A DNA stretch of 64,000 nucleotides from Toxorhynchites rutilus septentrionalis (GCF_029784135.1 NC_073746.1:79969704-80033703); one strand, 5' to 3'. Shown: positions 46,048 through 58,079, counted from the first letter of the stretch. Notes: generated by a model not told the origin, from the sequence alone. Numbers and translations are program-made.

Positions 46048-46256
46048 TTCTTCTTGAATGGCATTAACGGTCCCTGTGAAACTTTTGCCGTCTTAACGTA
46101 TGCATTAACTAGCGTCATTTATTAATACTTAGTTGAGATTTCTTAAGCCAAATAACACGCCTTCAATGCATTCCGAGGGGCCAGCTCTAGAATATCTAGG
46201 AATCGAACCCGAACATCCGGCATGATAATGTGAGACGCTAACCACTCGGCCACGGG
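46048..46256 (-). mobile_element. tRNA-derived SINE, minus strand
   Basis: Reverse complement of the SINE family at 17083-17345: cttcttcttgaatggc tail at 46048, body (cacgccttcaatgcattccg), B box ggaatcgaacc at 46199-46209 and A box gagacgctaaccact at about 46232. Here the tRNA-like part extends further (cggcca), giving a more complete 5' end than the copy at 17083. Confidence 0.85.
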
Positions 46257-47030
46257 TGCAGTTCTACAATACCACACAAGCCATTAAACATTTTCAGTGT
46301 CCCCGGAAGAGAATTATTTATTAAATTTCGACGTATTCGCATATAATATCCGAAATAATAAACCAACAAATTTTTAAAAAAAAAGATTGCATAGTCCCAC
46401 GTCCTAAGTGGTCGTGTCTCGGATACAACCCCTCGAATATTTTTTTAAATTCAGTTTAAAGTATTAAATTAATAACAGTGCATTTTCTCTGTTTACCTTT
46501 TTACTAATAAACTTCGTTTTTTGTAGAGTCATGAAGATACCTCGATTTATTAGAATGTTGAACTAATGAATCTCACCTCTCCACTCCGGCTAAGATCGTT
46601 TGTGGGAGACTTTTTGATTATTCCACATTCATCAGTGTGTGTTGAGTGACTATTCTCGTTTTGCAATGCCAACAAAACATAGTTCGGAAATCGGTTGACT
46701 CCTACAATGATGTACTCTATTTTGAAAGCGAAGAACTCTGTATCTGCTCAAGGATGAAATTGACGGAAAATTGAAAGACAAAGTTCAACAAAACCAGCTG
46801 TAAACATCGTATAATTTATTATGTGAGAATGATTTTTTTCATCGTATTGATACGACTTCAACAAACCTTAAATAAAAAATATAAATTCAAAATGAAAGTA
46901 CTCCTTTCTTTTTATGTTTTCCGTTATTTTTTTGATACAGATTTTTCATGCAGATTTTTTTTACTAAAAATGCAGATATACAGATTTTTTCAGAAAATTT
47001 TGCAGAATTAAATATGGCAACCCCGCCCGT

Positions 47031-48500
47031 AACATATAATTGATCGTACATTCATTATTTCATTATCAGTTATTACAAGAATTGGTTGTTCTTCCGTTTG
47101 AACTTCTGCAAATCGTCCCACACTTTTGTTTTGTTGATCCTAAAATTTTTATTGTTCTCGAAATATTATATTTCTCTGTTTATGAAGCACCGTAAACTTA
47201 CCTAGCAGGAAAGTGAAGCCATGAAAAACACAATGTGTTTCCACTTCTGCATTTCTGCAACACAACAACAGTCATTTTCCCGCGTGGATATGACCCAATT
47301 CGAGACGGCGAAAGTGATATCACCATTACACTTAGTATACATTGGGACGCGGCTCTAGATCATTATCATCATCGGATGATTATCCGTCGAACGGGATCAG
47401 CATCCTTCAATGTGTGGGGGGAAAACAGCATAATCTTAGCTGTCACTGACAACCCATGCTCACTAATTAAAATTAATGAACCATGCATGTGAGACGTTTC
47501 TCTGAAGAGCGTTAGCGTAATGAAAGAAGGGGATATCTGTAACGGTGGTGCTCAGATTCTTGATAATAGTTTTTTCAGACATATGAAGGGTTCATTTTCG
47601 CAACAACATTACAAATTTTTTTATGGTTCGCACTAGTCCGCATCTGAAGCAGAACGAATGTATTTAATATCCTAATGTTTGAAGGAGGCTTGTACTGAAC
47701 ATAGTACCGGGATTATCGAAATAAACCCGAGCAATCGTATTTTCTATCCTAAGCAGAAGAAGATCAATCCTTAATTCGTTGCAGTCAGCCAATTTACGCT
47801 CTACGCTATAAACCTATATCCGTTTGTAAAGAACCCTTTCTAACAAAAAACACTCGTCAACATGAATCCCAAAAACAACGCCATATGTGCACGGCACACT
47901 TGCACACACACACACCCATTGTGGCATGTGCGCACTGTCGGAACTGATTCGTTTGAGTTCCCTAGCGTCTCCCTCCATCGTCCTTTTAAGACAGAGAAAA
48001 ACAAGATCAGCTTACGCTGAGTAAAACACACCGGAGATTAGTGATCAACATAATCGGCAGATTTTTCCCCTTTTTGTTTTTTACCCCTGAGTTCTTCGTT
48101 CGTGCAAAAAATGGGTACAAGAACGTGTATGCGTGTGTGTCATTGGACTGTGGCATAAGTTTACATGAAGTAGAGCATGGGTAGACAGGGTACTTCCCAA
48201 GTAAGATAAGCCCCGATGCAAGCCGGAACGAATTTCTTCTTTATGCCAAGTACGCGTGTCGAATTCAGGGAAGAATTTGGAGTGGATTGTGATGAAGCGG
48301 GGAAGGTGAATGGAATGAACCATAAGCCTCCAGAGAATAGCAGTAGCGACGACGCAGCGATTAGAAGCGAGGGTTACAAAAAATTATTGGTAAGCATTTG
48401 TCTTAATTGAAGAAATCGTGATTGGCTGGAATGGAATTGCACGTTTTCTTGTTCGCTTTCCAAGCAACGAACGGTAAAAATTAAGATATGAACATGAATC
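47031..48500. other. Non-coding stretch, nothing recognised
   Basis: Unique-looking, GC-balanced, with short cacaca/gtgtgt runs near 47905 and 48130. Short frames only. Confidence 0.4.
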
Positions 48501-48505
48501 ATTAA

Positions 48506-48716
48506 CCCCTTCCCGTACGATTTAAATTCCAAAAGAGCGGACCACATGCAAACGCCTTGATGGGTTATTTCATTACTCTACTGAAGTAACTTCATTACTC
48601 TACTGAGCGTCTTAGCGCCTTGTGATATGCAAGCGCACCAAGAGAGAGACTCGATATTGTACGTTTTGGCACAATTATTCCATATCGAGTGAGACTCGGT
48701 GTTGTACGTGAAAGGG
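48506..48716. mobile_element. TTAA-flanked MITE (piggyBac-like), 211 bp
   Basis: ttaa at 48502-48505 and 48717-48720 flank inverted ends ccccttcccgtac and gtacgtgaaaggg. TTAA duplication plus CCC-initial termini is the signature of piggyBac-type elements. Inside are a direct repeat ttcattactctactga (about 48569 and 48590) and two diverged copies of gagactcg(a/g)t(a/g)ttgtacg. Non-coding. Confidence 0.85.
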
Positions 48717-48720
48717 TTAA

Positions 48721-50400
48721 GCATAAAGGATTCTATAACATTCATTCGAATTCCACTCACTTGAAAGACATTTACTTGAAAGGTATTCGAACGAGTGTCA
48801 TTAACCCGAATGTAGCGTTTCCCCCAATGCCACCTACGCCCGCATGCAAAAGTTAGAATGCTGAGCCCCTTGTCGATCCCTAAGGACTGATCGTTGGTTC
48901 AGTGGATTGGTTGTGAATCTGTTCGAATGTCTCATTATTTTCATATCATGCAATAAATATTTTTGGGAGCGGGGACCGACACTGATATTGTGCAAATGCT
49001 CTTGATGCGAATGTCAACCGAAAAATGCTATGTTTCATTATAAGAAGGTATTTGTTTATTTATTCCTGAAGTCGCCGACCTTCGACGGTCAGAGCAAATA
49101 TTTTTCTTCCTGTAGATCCTTTTTTCATTTTTTTTTTTTTATTAAATCGTTTATTTTTACAGGCTCAGTTACATAAGTTTAAAGGAGCCAAACTCCTATC
49201 TGTATTGTTACAAGTATATATAATCATTTTTCATTAATTCTAGTGTTAATGAAGTAGAGAACCGATTACTCGCGGTTTGCTCGAGTTTAGAAGGGTGACA
49301 TTTTTTTCAGGAAAAGGAAGGGATATAAGGATATGTTGACAATGTTCACACTCACATTCGCACTCACATTCATCATACTCAATTCTTAAGCCTATCTTAT
49401 ATCTAATATGTATTTACATTTCACCTTATTCTATTGTTAGTAAGAAGGGATTTAATTTCTCGCGAAGGAAAAGGAAAAGGAAAATATAAGGATATAAGGA
49501 CAATCACACACGAAGATCGATAACTTTTAAGAAGACGTATATCCTTTTTTCATGGAATTTGTAATTTTTAGCGCTACGGTTATGGCATACTGTTAGAAAC
49601 GTATGATTTTTTTATTGTTTAGTTTCGATAGATATGATCATATACGTTTGAGTCATCCTACAGATCTTTCCGACGAAATTTTGCGAATTAAGTTTTGAAT
49701 GAATCTTTTCATGTTCATATATTTTGAAACGAATTTGTCTCGAAGCTGAAAGTCTAAAACTAAAGAACAAAAAAGAATTCATACGTTATTGGTTCGGGTG
49801 ATTTCGATATATTTTATGAATATTCCAGTGCCTTTTATAAATTGAGAGATCCCTGTTCCAGTGTTTTCCGATTGAACGTTTCACTGAATAACTCACTTTC
49901 GTTGGTTCAAATATTATATTGCAGAAGTCATTTTCCCCAGTGGCATTCGTTTGTTGTTACATGCTACGAATCATGACACAGACGTGCACGAGAGAACTCT
50001 GCTTTGGTCAGCACACGAGCATGCGAACCAAAATGTCATGATCGCTTTCGGAGCTGCAAGTTTATATTTTTCTTTGCTTCTCATCCGCCACATATCGAAC
50101 CTCCCATGCAGCCTGAAGCAGCAGGATCATACGGATTACTTGAGGCGCATGATTCATACTCTGTTAGCCCAACTGAACCCGACCCATATATGTGAGTGTT
50201 ACCTTGGTGAATGAACAGCTTGCTAGATACTCAGGATAGGGTAGTCAGATTATACTTTTATTTTCTAGACTACTTACTCTACTCTTACTTCATTTACTTT
50301 CTGATTCATCTCCTCTTCCCAATGTTGTCCAGAGCAAAATAATTTTTTTCTCTATTATTGTGACTTCCAACACATTTTGGCTCGTTCGTCACTTTTACTT
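48721..50400. other. Non-coding stretch with a possible retroelement 3' end
   Basis: At about 49125-49200 a poly-T run is followed by attaaatcgtttatttttac and a conserved-looking aggctcagttacataag segment. This reads like the antisense 3' end of a retroelement, but I cannot name it. Short aaggaaaaggaaaa and ggatataagga repeats lie at 49312-49500. No gene recognised. Confidence 0.35.
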
Positions 50401-50411
50401 CCATTTTTTGG

Positions 50412-50480
50412 AAGAATGTCAGGAGTGAGAATTGAACTCGTGACCTTTAGCGTGAGAGGTATGGATGTTACCACTAAAGT
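50412..50480 (-). mobile_element. tRNA-like SINE head, diverged
   Basis: The minus strand reads as A-box-like agtggtaacatccat and B-box-like gagttcaattct (complement near 50435) at tRNA-like spacing. No full acceptor stem and no cloverleaf that I could close, so it is a SINE fragment and not a tRNA gene. Confidence 0.5.
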
Positions 50481-50804
50481 GAAATAAACGCGAACGAAAA
50501 CAGCGAGTTACTCCATTAGCGGTCTCTTATAGTCCTTAATAACTTTGTTTACTGCGAAGTACCATCACTTCACTCTTTTGCTAGAAATCACTAGCAAAAA
50601 TAAATTTTAATAGCGTTTGTATGTCACAAACAAAATATACTTTCGCGTGTCAGGCAATAGGACCACCGACAACAGTATCCCTCTTGCGACACAATTTACG
50701 CTTATGTAGACCGCAAAGTGATACAAGAAACACCAATCCAGTGAGAAAACAAACCATTCTTGTTTTAGCTCTTCCCAGGTCACCATATTTTTTATTTTTA
50801 TCTT

Positions 50805-51248
50805 CATCAGGTCACCATATTTTTTATATATATTTTTTTAAAGCTGATGTATTTTTTACATAACATATCCGAATATCGGAGAGGTGTTTTTTTTTCGTTT
50901 TCGAGTGATTTTGCAAAGTTAAACATGTTTTCAGTTTACGTTCAACATTTCTATGCGACTGGACAACATCTATGCAACTAGAACCCAATTTTTATGCAAA
51001 TGTGGCATTTCATGTGGCTTCAATTTGGTATATCGATCATCTGAATCGGGCCGGTAGTTATTAATTTAAAATGGGAAAAAAATGAGAAAAAGTTGATTTT
51101 TTGGGCAATCCTAAAATGGAAATGGTCACCCTTATGATAAAAAATACGGGTCTAATGTTTTGGTTTTACGATGAAGAACAATACTACCACTTCTCACGGA
51201 AATCTGAGAATCATTATATTGGTTTGACATGGAATGGCTGTATATAAA
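50805..51248. mobile_element. Truncated right half of a family-B fold-back element
   Basis: Matches the family at 9280-10542, ending with the same terminus (ggtttgacatggaatggctg). The other arm is missing. Confidence 0.75.
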
Positions 51249-51841
51249 CATGTACATCGCACTTCTAAGTGGATTGACACTATTTTCGTAACTCAAATGA
51301 TCATTCAAGACATGTTGTTAAATTGTCTTGAAATTTTCGAAAAATTGATTTCTAAACATAATTCTCAATAATGTAATATTCACTACTTTGACCCATTTTC
51401 ACCCCCTCTAAGGGATGAAATTGGGTCAACTTTCATTTAATCGTAGTTCAGTGAAAAATTAATATTATTTAACAATTCCTTGAACAGTTACCAGTGTTCA
51501 TCATTAGAGAATATGTTTACGTAATCAGAATTCTGTTTTACTCTAATTTACGATAGTTATTCAACAAAAAGTTCGCAAACTACCTTTTTTGACCCATTTT
51601 CACCCCCATCGACGGTATCGGAGTCAGCCACTCATTTTCGGTTATATATTCGTGAATGATAAGTAGCATGTTACATTACGGTTTGTTGTATATTGACATA
51701 TTCCCAACTCTCAACATCAGTGAGAGTTGAATTTATACCGTTTTGGCCGGGAAAAACATCAATACAACGTTTGAGGGATTAGGATTAAGCTAAAGAGCGA
51801 TGGACATAACATCCCGGAGAATGTTGGAGAGAAAATAAAAA

Positions 51842-51843
<2 letters not shown>
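51249..51843. other. Non-coding stretch with a short duplicated word
   Basis: ttgacccattttcaccccc occurs at about 51392 and again at about 51591, about 200 bp apart, in otherwise AT-rich sequence. No gene. Confidence 0.45.
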
Positions 51844-51870
<27 letters not shown>

Positions 51871-51874
<4 letters not shown>

Positions 51875-52417
51875 TGACCGGAATAAATCGCCACAGTAAA
51901 CAACTGCAACAGAAACAACCGCTTAGAAAAAGTGTAGTAGGCTAGAAATATTTGGCGCGGGAAAAACATCATGTGCCTCACATTTCTATTATAAATTTAT
52001 TCTCTTGTTCTCGTTTTTCGAAATTTATTCTGAGGACAATGTAATGGGGACGAAGTCCCCATTTGGCGAGGATAAGGAATCGAGGCGGCCCATGCCGCCA
52101 AGATGACGCAATCCGAGTCCACCGCCGACCCGCCGTCGGAAGCGGCGGTGTCTCGCACGCAAACCTGGGATCCACTGATTGCCCGGTTAGTTTGAAACAT
52201 AGGATACGATCCTTTAGCAATGTCCGACCGAGCTCTAGCGAGCGTCGGACGGTATACGTCTGCCCGGGGCGTTACGTTTGCCTGGGGCGATACGTTTGCC
52301 CGGTTAATTCTTGTTTTGAAATACAATACCGCGCCACAATATTTATAGCCTACTACACATTTTATAAGCGGTGGTTTCTGTTGCAGTCGTTTTCTGTGGC
52401 GATTTATTCCGGGAACC

Positions 52418-52420
<3 letters not shown>
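51871..52420. mobile_element. MITE with ~85-bp inverted repeats inserted in (TA)n
   Basis: The left arm 51871-51960 (ccggaataaatcgccacag, caactgcaacagaaac, tagtaggcta) is inverted at about 52330-52420, with roughly ten mismatches. TA runs flank it on both sides (51844-51872 and 52418-52442), consistent with insertion into a TA microsatellite. The interior (52060-52300) is strikingly GC-rich compared with everything around it and holds short hairpins (aatggggacgaagtccccat; gtccgacc...cgtcggac). Long frames here are composition artefacts. Confidence 0.8.
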
Positions 52421-52439
<19 letters not shown>

Positions 52440-52449
<10 letters not shown>

Positions 52450-53841
52450 AAAATGGATTTCTGTCTGTCTGTCTGTCTGATTCTTATGGACTCGGAAACT
52501 ACTGAACCGATCAACATGAAAATTGATATGTTGGGGTTTTTGGGGCTGAGGAAGGTTTTGGTGATAGTTTGAGACCCCTCCCCCCTCTCTAAAGGGGCTG
52601 CCAGGAGGTTTTAGGGTGCAATAAATGTTTTCACGGTGGTTAGATACTTCTCCCTCCTCTCTTAAGGGGGGCTGCCATACAAATGAAACACAAATTTCTG
52701 CATTTCTCGAGAATAAATCAAGCAAATGAAACCAAATTTGGCATGTGAAAGTTTTAGGGTGCATTAAAGGTTTCTATGGTGGTTAGACTCTCCACCCCTC
52801 TCTCTAAGGGGGAGCTGTCATATAATTGAAGCACAAATTTCTGAATTACTCGAGAATTAATCGAGCGAACGAAACCAAATTTGGCTTGTGAAGGTTTTAG
52901 GATGCAATAAATATTTCTACGGTGGTTAGACACTTCACCCGCTCTCTAAGGGTGGGCTGTCATACAAATGAAACACAAATTTCTGCATAACTCGAAAACT
53001 GATCAAGCAAATGGAGCCAAATTTGGCATGTGAAGGTTTTACGGGGCACGAAACGTTTCTATGGTGAATACACTCCTCCTCTCTCTGTCTAAGGGGGACT
53101 GCCATACAAATGAAACACAAGCATAGTTTGGGATGTGAGGGTTTTTGGGTATTAGAAATGTTTCTATAATGGTATGACACCCCTCCCTCATCTGGAATGG
53201 AGAGTGGGTTCCATAAAAATATTACACATATTTCAACCAAAGGTATTCCAACCAAACATGACAATTGAACATTTTCAGAAAACTCTGAAGGAAAAAGGGA
53301 AAAATCGGAAAATTAAATTCCCATATGTTCTACAATTACATAGATACAATTGCTGTTAGTCCATTTCATGATTGTGCTAGCGAAATTGATCTTTGTTCGA
53401 AACTGGAAATGGATTTTAATGTGATGAAACACACTGCTATATCTTCTTCTATCTATACCAAAAAATGGATCGCCGGATGTGTTGATAAGAGTAACTCGAA
53501 GAAGGAATTGTCCGATTTAGGGCTGTCTTTATTGTATCATATTTTCTGTATAAAACATTCATTCCATGTAACGGAGAAACATGTTATTTACAAGTGGTTG
53601 AAAAATCTTGAACGAGAATTGTGTCTGAAAATAATCTGATATTATAATGTTGAGTTTTGTTAGAAATACTAGGAATTTTATAGTAAAAGGTAAATTCAAC
53701 GGAGTCGAATAGAAGATCAATCAATGTACAGTTCTGCGATTAGACCCATGAACTTGCTCATAGTAAGAAAACGTGAATGTTTGAAGGTATTGATAACAAA
53801 AAACAAATTTTGGGCGGGACGAAGTTTGCCGGGTCAGCTAG
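52440..53841 (+). mobile_element. Helitron-like non-autonomous element, copy 2
   Basis: Same start (atataaaaatggatttctg then tctg repeats), same body (gggctgtctttattgtatca) and same 3' end (gtttgccgggtcagctag, CTAG at 53838-53841) as the copy at 10536-11471. It is longer because of extra internal tandem units. No coding capacity. Placement as a Helitron rests on the CTAG 3' terminus and the T following it. Confidence 0.75.
52610..53200. repeat. Internal tandem array, ~142-bp unit, ~4.5 copies
   Basis: The word ttttagggtgca or a close variant recurs at about 52610, 52753, 52894 and 53037, i.e. every 141-143 bp. Each unit also has an atacaaatgaaacacaaat segment, an actcgagaa segment and a ctctctaaggggg segment. 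The related copy near 10640-10990 has about two units. Confidence 0.85.
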
Positions 53842-54790
53842 TATAAAATAAAGTAAAAAATCAATAAATAAAAGAACGAACAAAACCTTTGATTACTTTA
53901 ATTGAGATGATATCTTTTCATTTTTTCAAACGTCATCTCTTGATTTGAGATTAGAATTAGACAAAAATAGATCAAAGTTATAGACATTAGTAAGAAGTTT
54001 TGTGTTATGTTGACGACAACGATCAAGCGAAGGAAGAATGAAAAATCGAGAGTGGAGTGACCTTACCAGTGATCGATGGTATGCACATCAAGTTATCAAG
54101 AACTGTTCGCGACCGACAGCGCGAAAGAGGAGCAAGAATCAAATGAAGTAACTTTCCTTTTCCAACCCGACCCTTCATCCCATCCAAGCATCTCCTTCCT
54201 ACCACAATCACAACCATAACCACCACAACAACCCAATGCGCAAATAACATGAGCCGAACCCATACAACGAAATAGCATACGAGAAGATCCCTTCCAAATA
54301 CTTTTACCATTCCAAATCCAAGAGTGCAAGATCGCGAATAGAACTATCCGAGTGTTTTAGAAGTTTCCTATGTGTGTTTTTCTTTAAAATTATTTTCTGA
54401 ACATGTAATGTTTTTTTTTTTTCACATAAATGAAAAAAACATAAAACAGTAAATAAATATAAACTTAAAATGGAATTGAGGCAAAATCCAATATTTTTTC
54501 TTGATTTTTATTCAACAAATGAAGGAATGTCCACGTGGGTAACAGGAGAAAGAATATAGAAAATGTCAACGAATGTCCACTGATGTGTATGAAATCGTAT
54601 ATTCTCTGTCCACGTGGCATGTAGAGCTTAGTAGATTTTTTGGTGGCCCTGAAAAGGGCGGATTGTTTTGAAGAAGCAGCTGAAGATGGTCGTTTCATGA
54701 TTTGTGTCATTATTGTCAATGTCAAATAACGAATTGTAGAGTGGTTAGAGAACTTTAATTTGGTTTATAGAAACAATCATGTTTGTTATG
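53842..54790. other. Non-coding stretch, nothing recognised
   Basis: AT-rich with short frames on the minus strand at 54023-54725 and no recognisable domain. Confidence 0.4.
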
Positions 54791-55254
54791 AATTTTGACG
54801 TAGAACTACGTCTTTCAGGAAGGGTGCCAAATCAGAATACAGGTCACGTTTTTATGAAATAAAGTTAACGTTAATAACTACTTTCACTGTGAACGAATTC
54901 TCATGATTTGCATACCAATCAAATCGAAAATTCTCTAAGATTTGTTTGATATGCTATACATCACAATTCGCTAATCTCTAAACGGTTTCAATTCAGAAAA
55001 ACTGGAAGAACCTTTTTCCCATACATTTATTCTGCGGATTGGTGTGCTAATCCTACCCATATTTCGAATGCTTATAACTCTAACATTTCTTAACCGATCG
55101 GAAAGATGTTTGCATCAATTGATAGGAAATACGCGTCTATCGCAATTAATAAAACATTATTTTCCATGAGATGAACAATTGAATAACTGTAAAATGTGAA
55201 GCGTTATTTAAACGCCGTAACTGTCAAGTTTTGATTGGCCCGATTTACGGTTTC

Positions 55255-55510
55255 CCCAACATAGACTTCAAAATCGATGTACCTGAGGAAATACCCTCTG
55301 CGAATATACATGCAAGTCGGGGGTATTTTTGTTTCCACCAAGCTGTGTTTCCCTAACACAGACTTCTAAATCAATGTGCCTGGGGGAATCCGCTTTGTAA
55401 AAAGATGTAAGTCGGGGGTATTTTTTGCCCACTAAATTGTGTTTCCCTAACACGAACTTCAAAATTAATGTACCTGCAAATATACATGCAAGTCGGGGGT
55501 ATTTTTTGGT
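55255..55510. repeat. Minisatellite block, three ~90-100-bp units
   Basis: The words tttccccaacatagacttc, tttccctaacacagacttc and tttccctaacacgaacttc each start a unit ending in gcaagtcgggggtatttttt or a variant. Diverged relatives of the block at 56750-57720. Confidence 0.8.
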
Positions 55511-56598
55511 GTTAAGTAGAGATGTCTAAATTTTTCGTTTATTCGATTATCGATTAATCGTGGGGCCAAATAATCGATTCATTCGAATAATTGTCTTTCA
55601 GAATTCGATTAATCGAGCGAATATTTATTTCTTGTAATCGAGATGAACAGACATTTATAATAAAAAAAAAATTATGCAGAATATGCAGAATAGTAGTTTT
55701 TGAATGGTAATTCAGTAGATTGATAAATTTACCATTTCGTGATTTTTTTGCGGGCGATTGAAAAAAGAGCACATCATGCAAATGATGCAAAATATTTTAA
55801 TTGCACCAACATACAATTTTTTGTGTTCAAAACTACCTGTTCTTCGAATGTTGTTGAAATAGCAGATTTATTTGAAAATTTCTACTTGGTCCCTATAACT
55901 ACTAGTTCAAAAGAAGTATTTTTGTAGAATCATTGACCACTAGTATTTTCCTTGGCACTCTAAATTAGAATACTACCACTTTAGTACGGGAGATTAGATC
56001 ACATCCTTCTATTCCGCTATTTACTCCTGCAGACGCTGAATTCTTCTCCCCAGTCTCCTCCACCATCACCATCAATTATTTTTGTGCTTCAACCGTAAGT
56101 GGTTTAGCATAATCGATGAATTTCGACAACCAAAGTTTAAATTTTGCACTGTATTTTTTGAAAAAAATTGTTTCCTTTTTCATTAATCGCGATTACTGTG
56201 ATAATTATTCGATGTATTCATATTTTGATTTTTCATTATTCAATACAACATTACTCGGATAAAATTGCAGATATTCGATTATTTGAATTAATCGAACGAT
56301 TAACCGACGTCTCTAGTGTTGAGTACTTTTGCACTCGCTTGTCGTTGTGCAGACCGGGAAGGAGTTCATCAAATTTATTTGTAACGAAGAACATAATCTA
56401 TTACAAAAATTTCCATGCATTCTAAAATAATATTCGAAGTGGTAAACAAGTGGATTGCATAATATAATTGCGTAGTTCTACGTCGAAAATATGCGGTCGT
56501 ATCCTAGATACAACTCCTTACAATTTTTTGTGGTAAAATATATAACACCTTAAACCACTAATTTTTTAGATTTTTACTTTCTTAATGATCTTTTTTTT

Positions 56599-56639
56599 GG
56601 ATGACACTAACGTTTCCAGTGGAAACGTTAGTGTCATCC
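56599..56639. repeat. Perfect 19-bp hairpin with 3-nt loop
   Basis: ggatgacactaacgtttcc (56599-56617), loop agt, exact reverse complement at 56621-56639. Confidence 0.95.
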
Positions 56640-56660
56640 TTTTCAACGTAGGTATTACTT

Positions 56661-56770
56661 GCATCATTTTCATTAGTACTTAGTTGAGATTTCTATGCCA
56701 AATAACACGCATTGAATGCATTCTGAGTGGCAAGCTCTAGAATGGGGGAGATCACAGAGCAAGTCAGAAG
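56661..56770 (-). mobile_element. SINE body fragment, minus strand
   Basis: ttagtacttagttgagattt, then caaataacacgcattgaatg, matches 46127-46180 of the SINE at 46048-46256. The tRNA-like head is missing and is replaced by the minisatellite. Confidence 0.7.
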
Positions 56771-57720
56771 AAATTTCGGTATTGAAAAACAGCTGCAAGC
56801 TGCATGTACTTTTGCACTCGCTGGCGTTTCTTCAATTTGAATGTTTCCCTAACACAGACTTCAATATGATGAAGCCTGGGGAAATCGGCATTGCAAAATA
56901 GATGCGGGCTGCGGGTACTTTTGTAATCGCCTGCGTTTCTGGAAACCGGAATGTTTCCCTAACACAGACTTTAAAACCATAGAGCCAGGGGAAATTGGCA
57001 TAGCAAAATAGATGCAAGCTGCGGGTACATTTGTTCTTCAAATTGGAAAGTATCTCTAACACAGACTTCAAAACCATGGAGCCTGTGGAAATCGGCATTG
57101 AAAAATAGATGCAAGCTGCATGTACTTTTGTACTTGCTTGCGTTTCTGGAAATCGGAATGTTTCCCTAACACAGACATCAAAACCATGGAGCCCGGGGAA
57201 ATCGGCATTGCAAAATAGATACAAGCTGCGGGTACATTTGTGCTCGCTCATTGCAAAATTGATGCGGGTTGCGGGTACTTTTGTACTCGCCTGCGTTTCT
57301 GGAAATCTGAATGTTTCTCGCTGCTCATTGCAAAATTGATGCGGGCTGCGGGTTCTTTTGTACTCGCCTGCGTTTCTGGAAATCGGAATGTTTTCCTAAC
57401 ACAGACTTCAAAACCATGGAACCAGAGGAAATTGGCATGGCAAATTAGATGCAAACAGCGGGTTCTTTTGTACTCGTTTGCGTTTTTGAAAATTGGAATG
57501 TTTCTCTAACACAGATTTCAAAAACAAGGAGCCTGGGGAAATTGGCATTGGAAAATAGATGTAAAGTACGGGTACTTTTGTACTTGCTTGCATTTTTGCA
57601 AGCCTGAAATTCCGAAACCAAGAAGTGGGGAAAATCGGTATTGCAGATACGTTGAAGTCTGCAATACTTTTATACCATTATGCATTTTTACACTCCGGGA
57701 TTCGTTTTACTAACACGGTC
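56750..57720. repeat. Minisatellite, ~110-bp unit, ~8 copies
   Basis: The words ctaacacagacttcaaaacc (spacing 97-110 bp, one double-length step), ggggaaat(c/t)ggcattg, gatgcaagctgcgggtac and ttttgtactcgcctgcgttt recur in the same order. Frames across it give repetitive peptides on both strands and are not genes. A single unit exists in the short relative near 27067. Confidence 0.85.
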
Positions 57721-58079
57721 TACAAATGCGGGTACAAATGTAATGCTTCGGCTCGATTATTCAAGACTGTATTGGAAGAAATCTCTTCATGTCGCCAGCT
57801 CACTGAACTTCTACGCATACCGGTTGATGATTAGGCAAAAACTATTTGCTGCGATAACTACCACCATAATGCATGAATTGACTTAAATTTGGATTAGTTT
57901 GCAATCTAATTCGTAAGTGGTTTCATTCATTCACTAGTGTAATCAATAATTTAATCAATACACACAAACGATAGGTCTGCGCAGCGGCGATATCGTATCC
58001 AATGAGAAACATCCAGGTGGTATTATTGCTAATTGAAGGAATACAATTGATTACTAAGCCAACGGCAGTCCTACGTCAA

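Larger units (their letters stand above)
42865..46403. mobile_element. Repeat with gacgtnggacta inverted ends (family F)
   Basis: gacgttggactac at 42865 and tagtcccacgtc at about 46392-46403 are inverted. The left 220 bp (aggtcacgtttttatgaaat, cataccaatcgaatcgg, gatttgtttgatatgct) match 54830-54960 of the 3.3-kb element, and the right flank (gtggtcgtgtctcggataca) matches a segment at about 56487. Same superfamily of repeats as 26795 and 54795. Confidence 0.65.
42743..47030. mobile_element. Composite nested element with ggttgccacat-type ends
   Basis: Left end ggttgccacatatacagaat (about 42745) and right end aatatggcaacccc (about 47014-47027) are inverted with flanking tacagatttt-type subterminal repeats on both sides. 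Inside lie the GACGTNGGACTA-ended element (42865-46403), the fold-back at 43545-45700 and a SINE, so this appears to be an outer transposon invaded repeatedly. Outer borders are approximate. Confidence 0.55.
54795..58079. mobile_element. 3.3-kb repeat with ttgacgtagnactac inverted ends (family G)
   Basis: Left end ttgacgtagaactacgtc (54795-54812); right end gcagtcctacgtcaa (58065-58079), inverted with one or two mismatches. Left and right flank-proximal sequences match family E (26795-27384) and family F (42865). Inside are two blocks of minisatellite (55255-55510, 56750-57720), a SINE body fragment (56661-56770), a 19-bp hairpin and an internal gcgtagttctacgtcg end (56470), suggesting nesting or fusion of two members. 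Confidence 0.7.

Noticed and set aside
51997..52764. 255-codon minus-strand ORF
   Set aside because: It spans a MITE interior, a TA microsatellite and part of a Helitron-like array, so it crosses three unrelated repeats and cannot be one gene.
56750..57720. CRISPR-like array
   Set aside because: Units are ~110 bp, degenerate, with no short constant repeat alternating with unique spacers, and the DNA is eukaryotic. It is a minisatellite.
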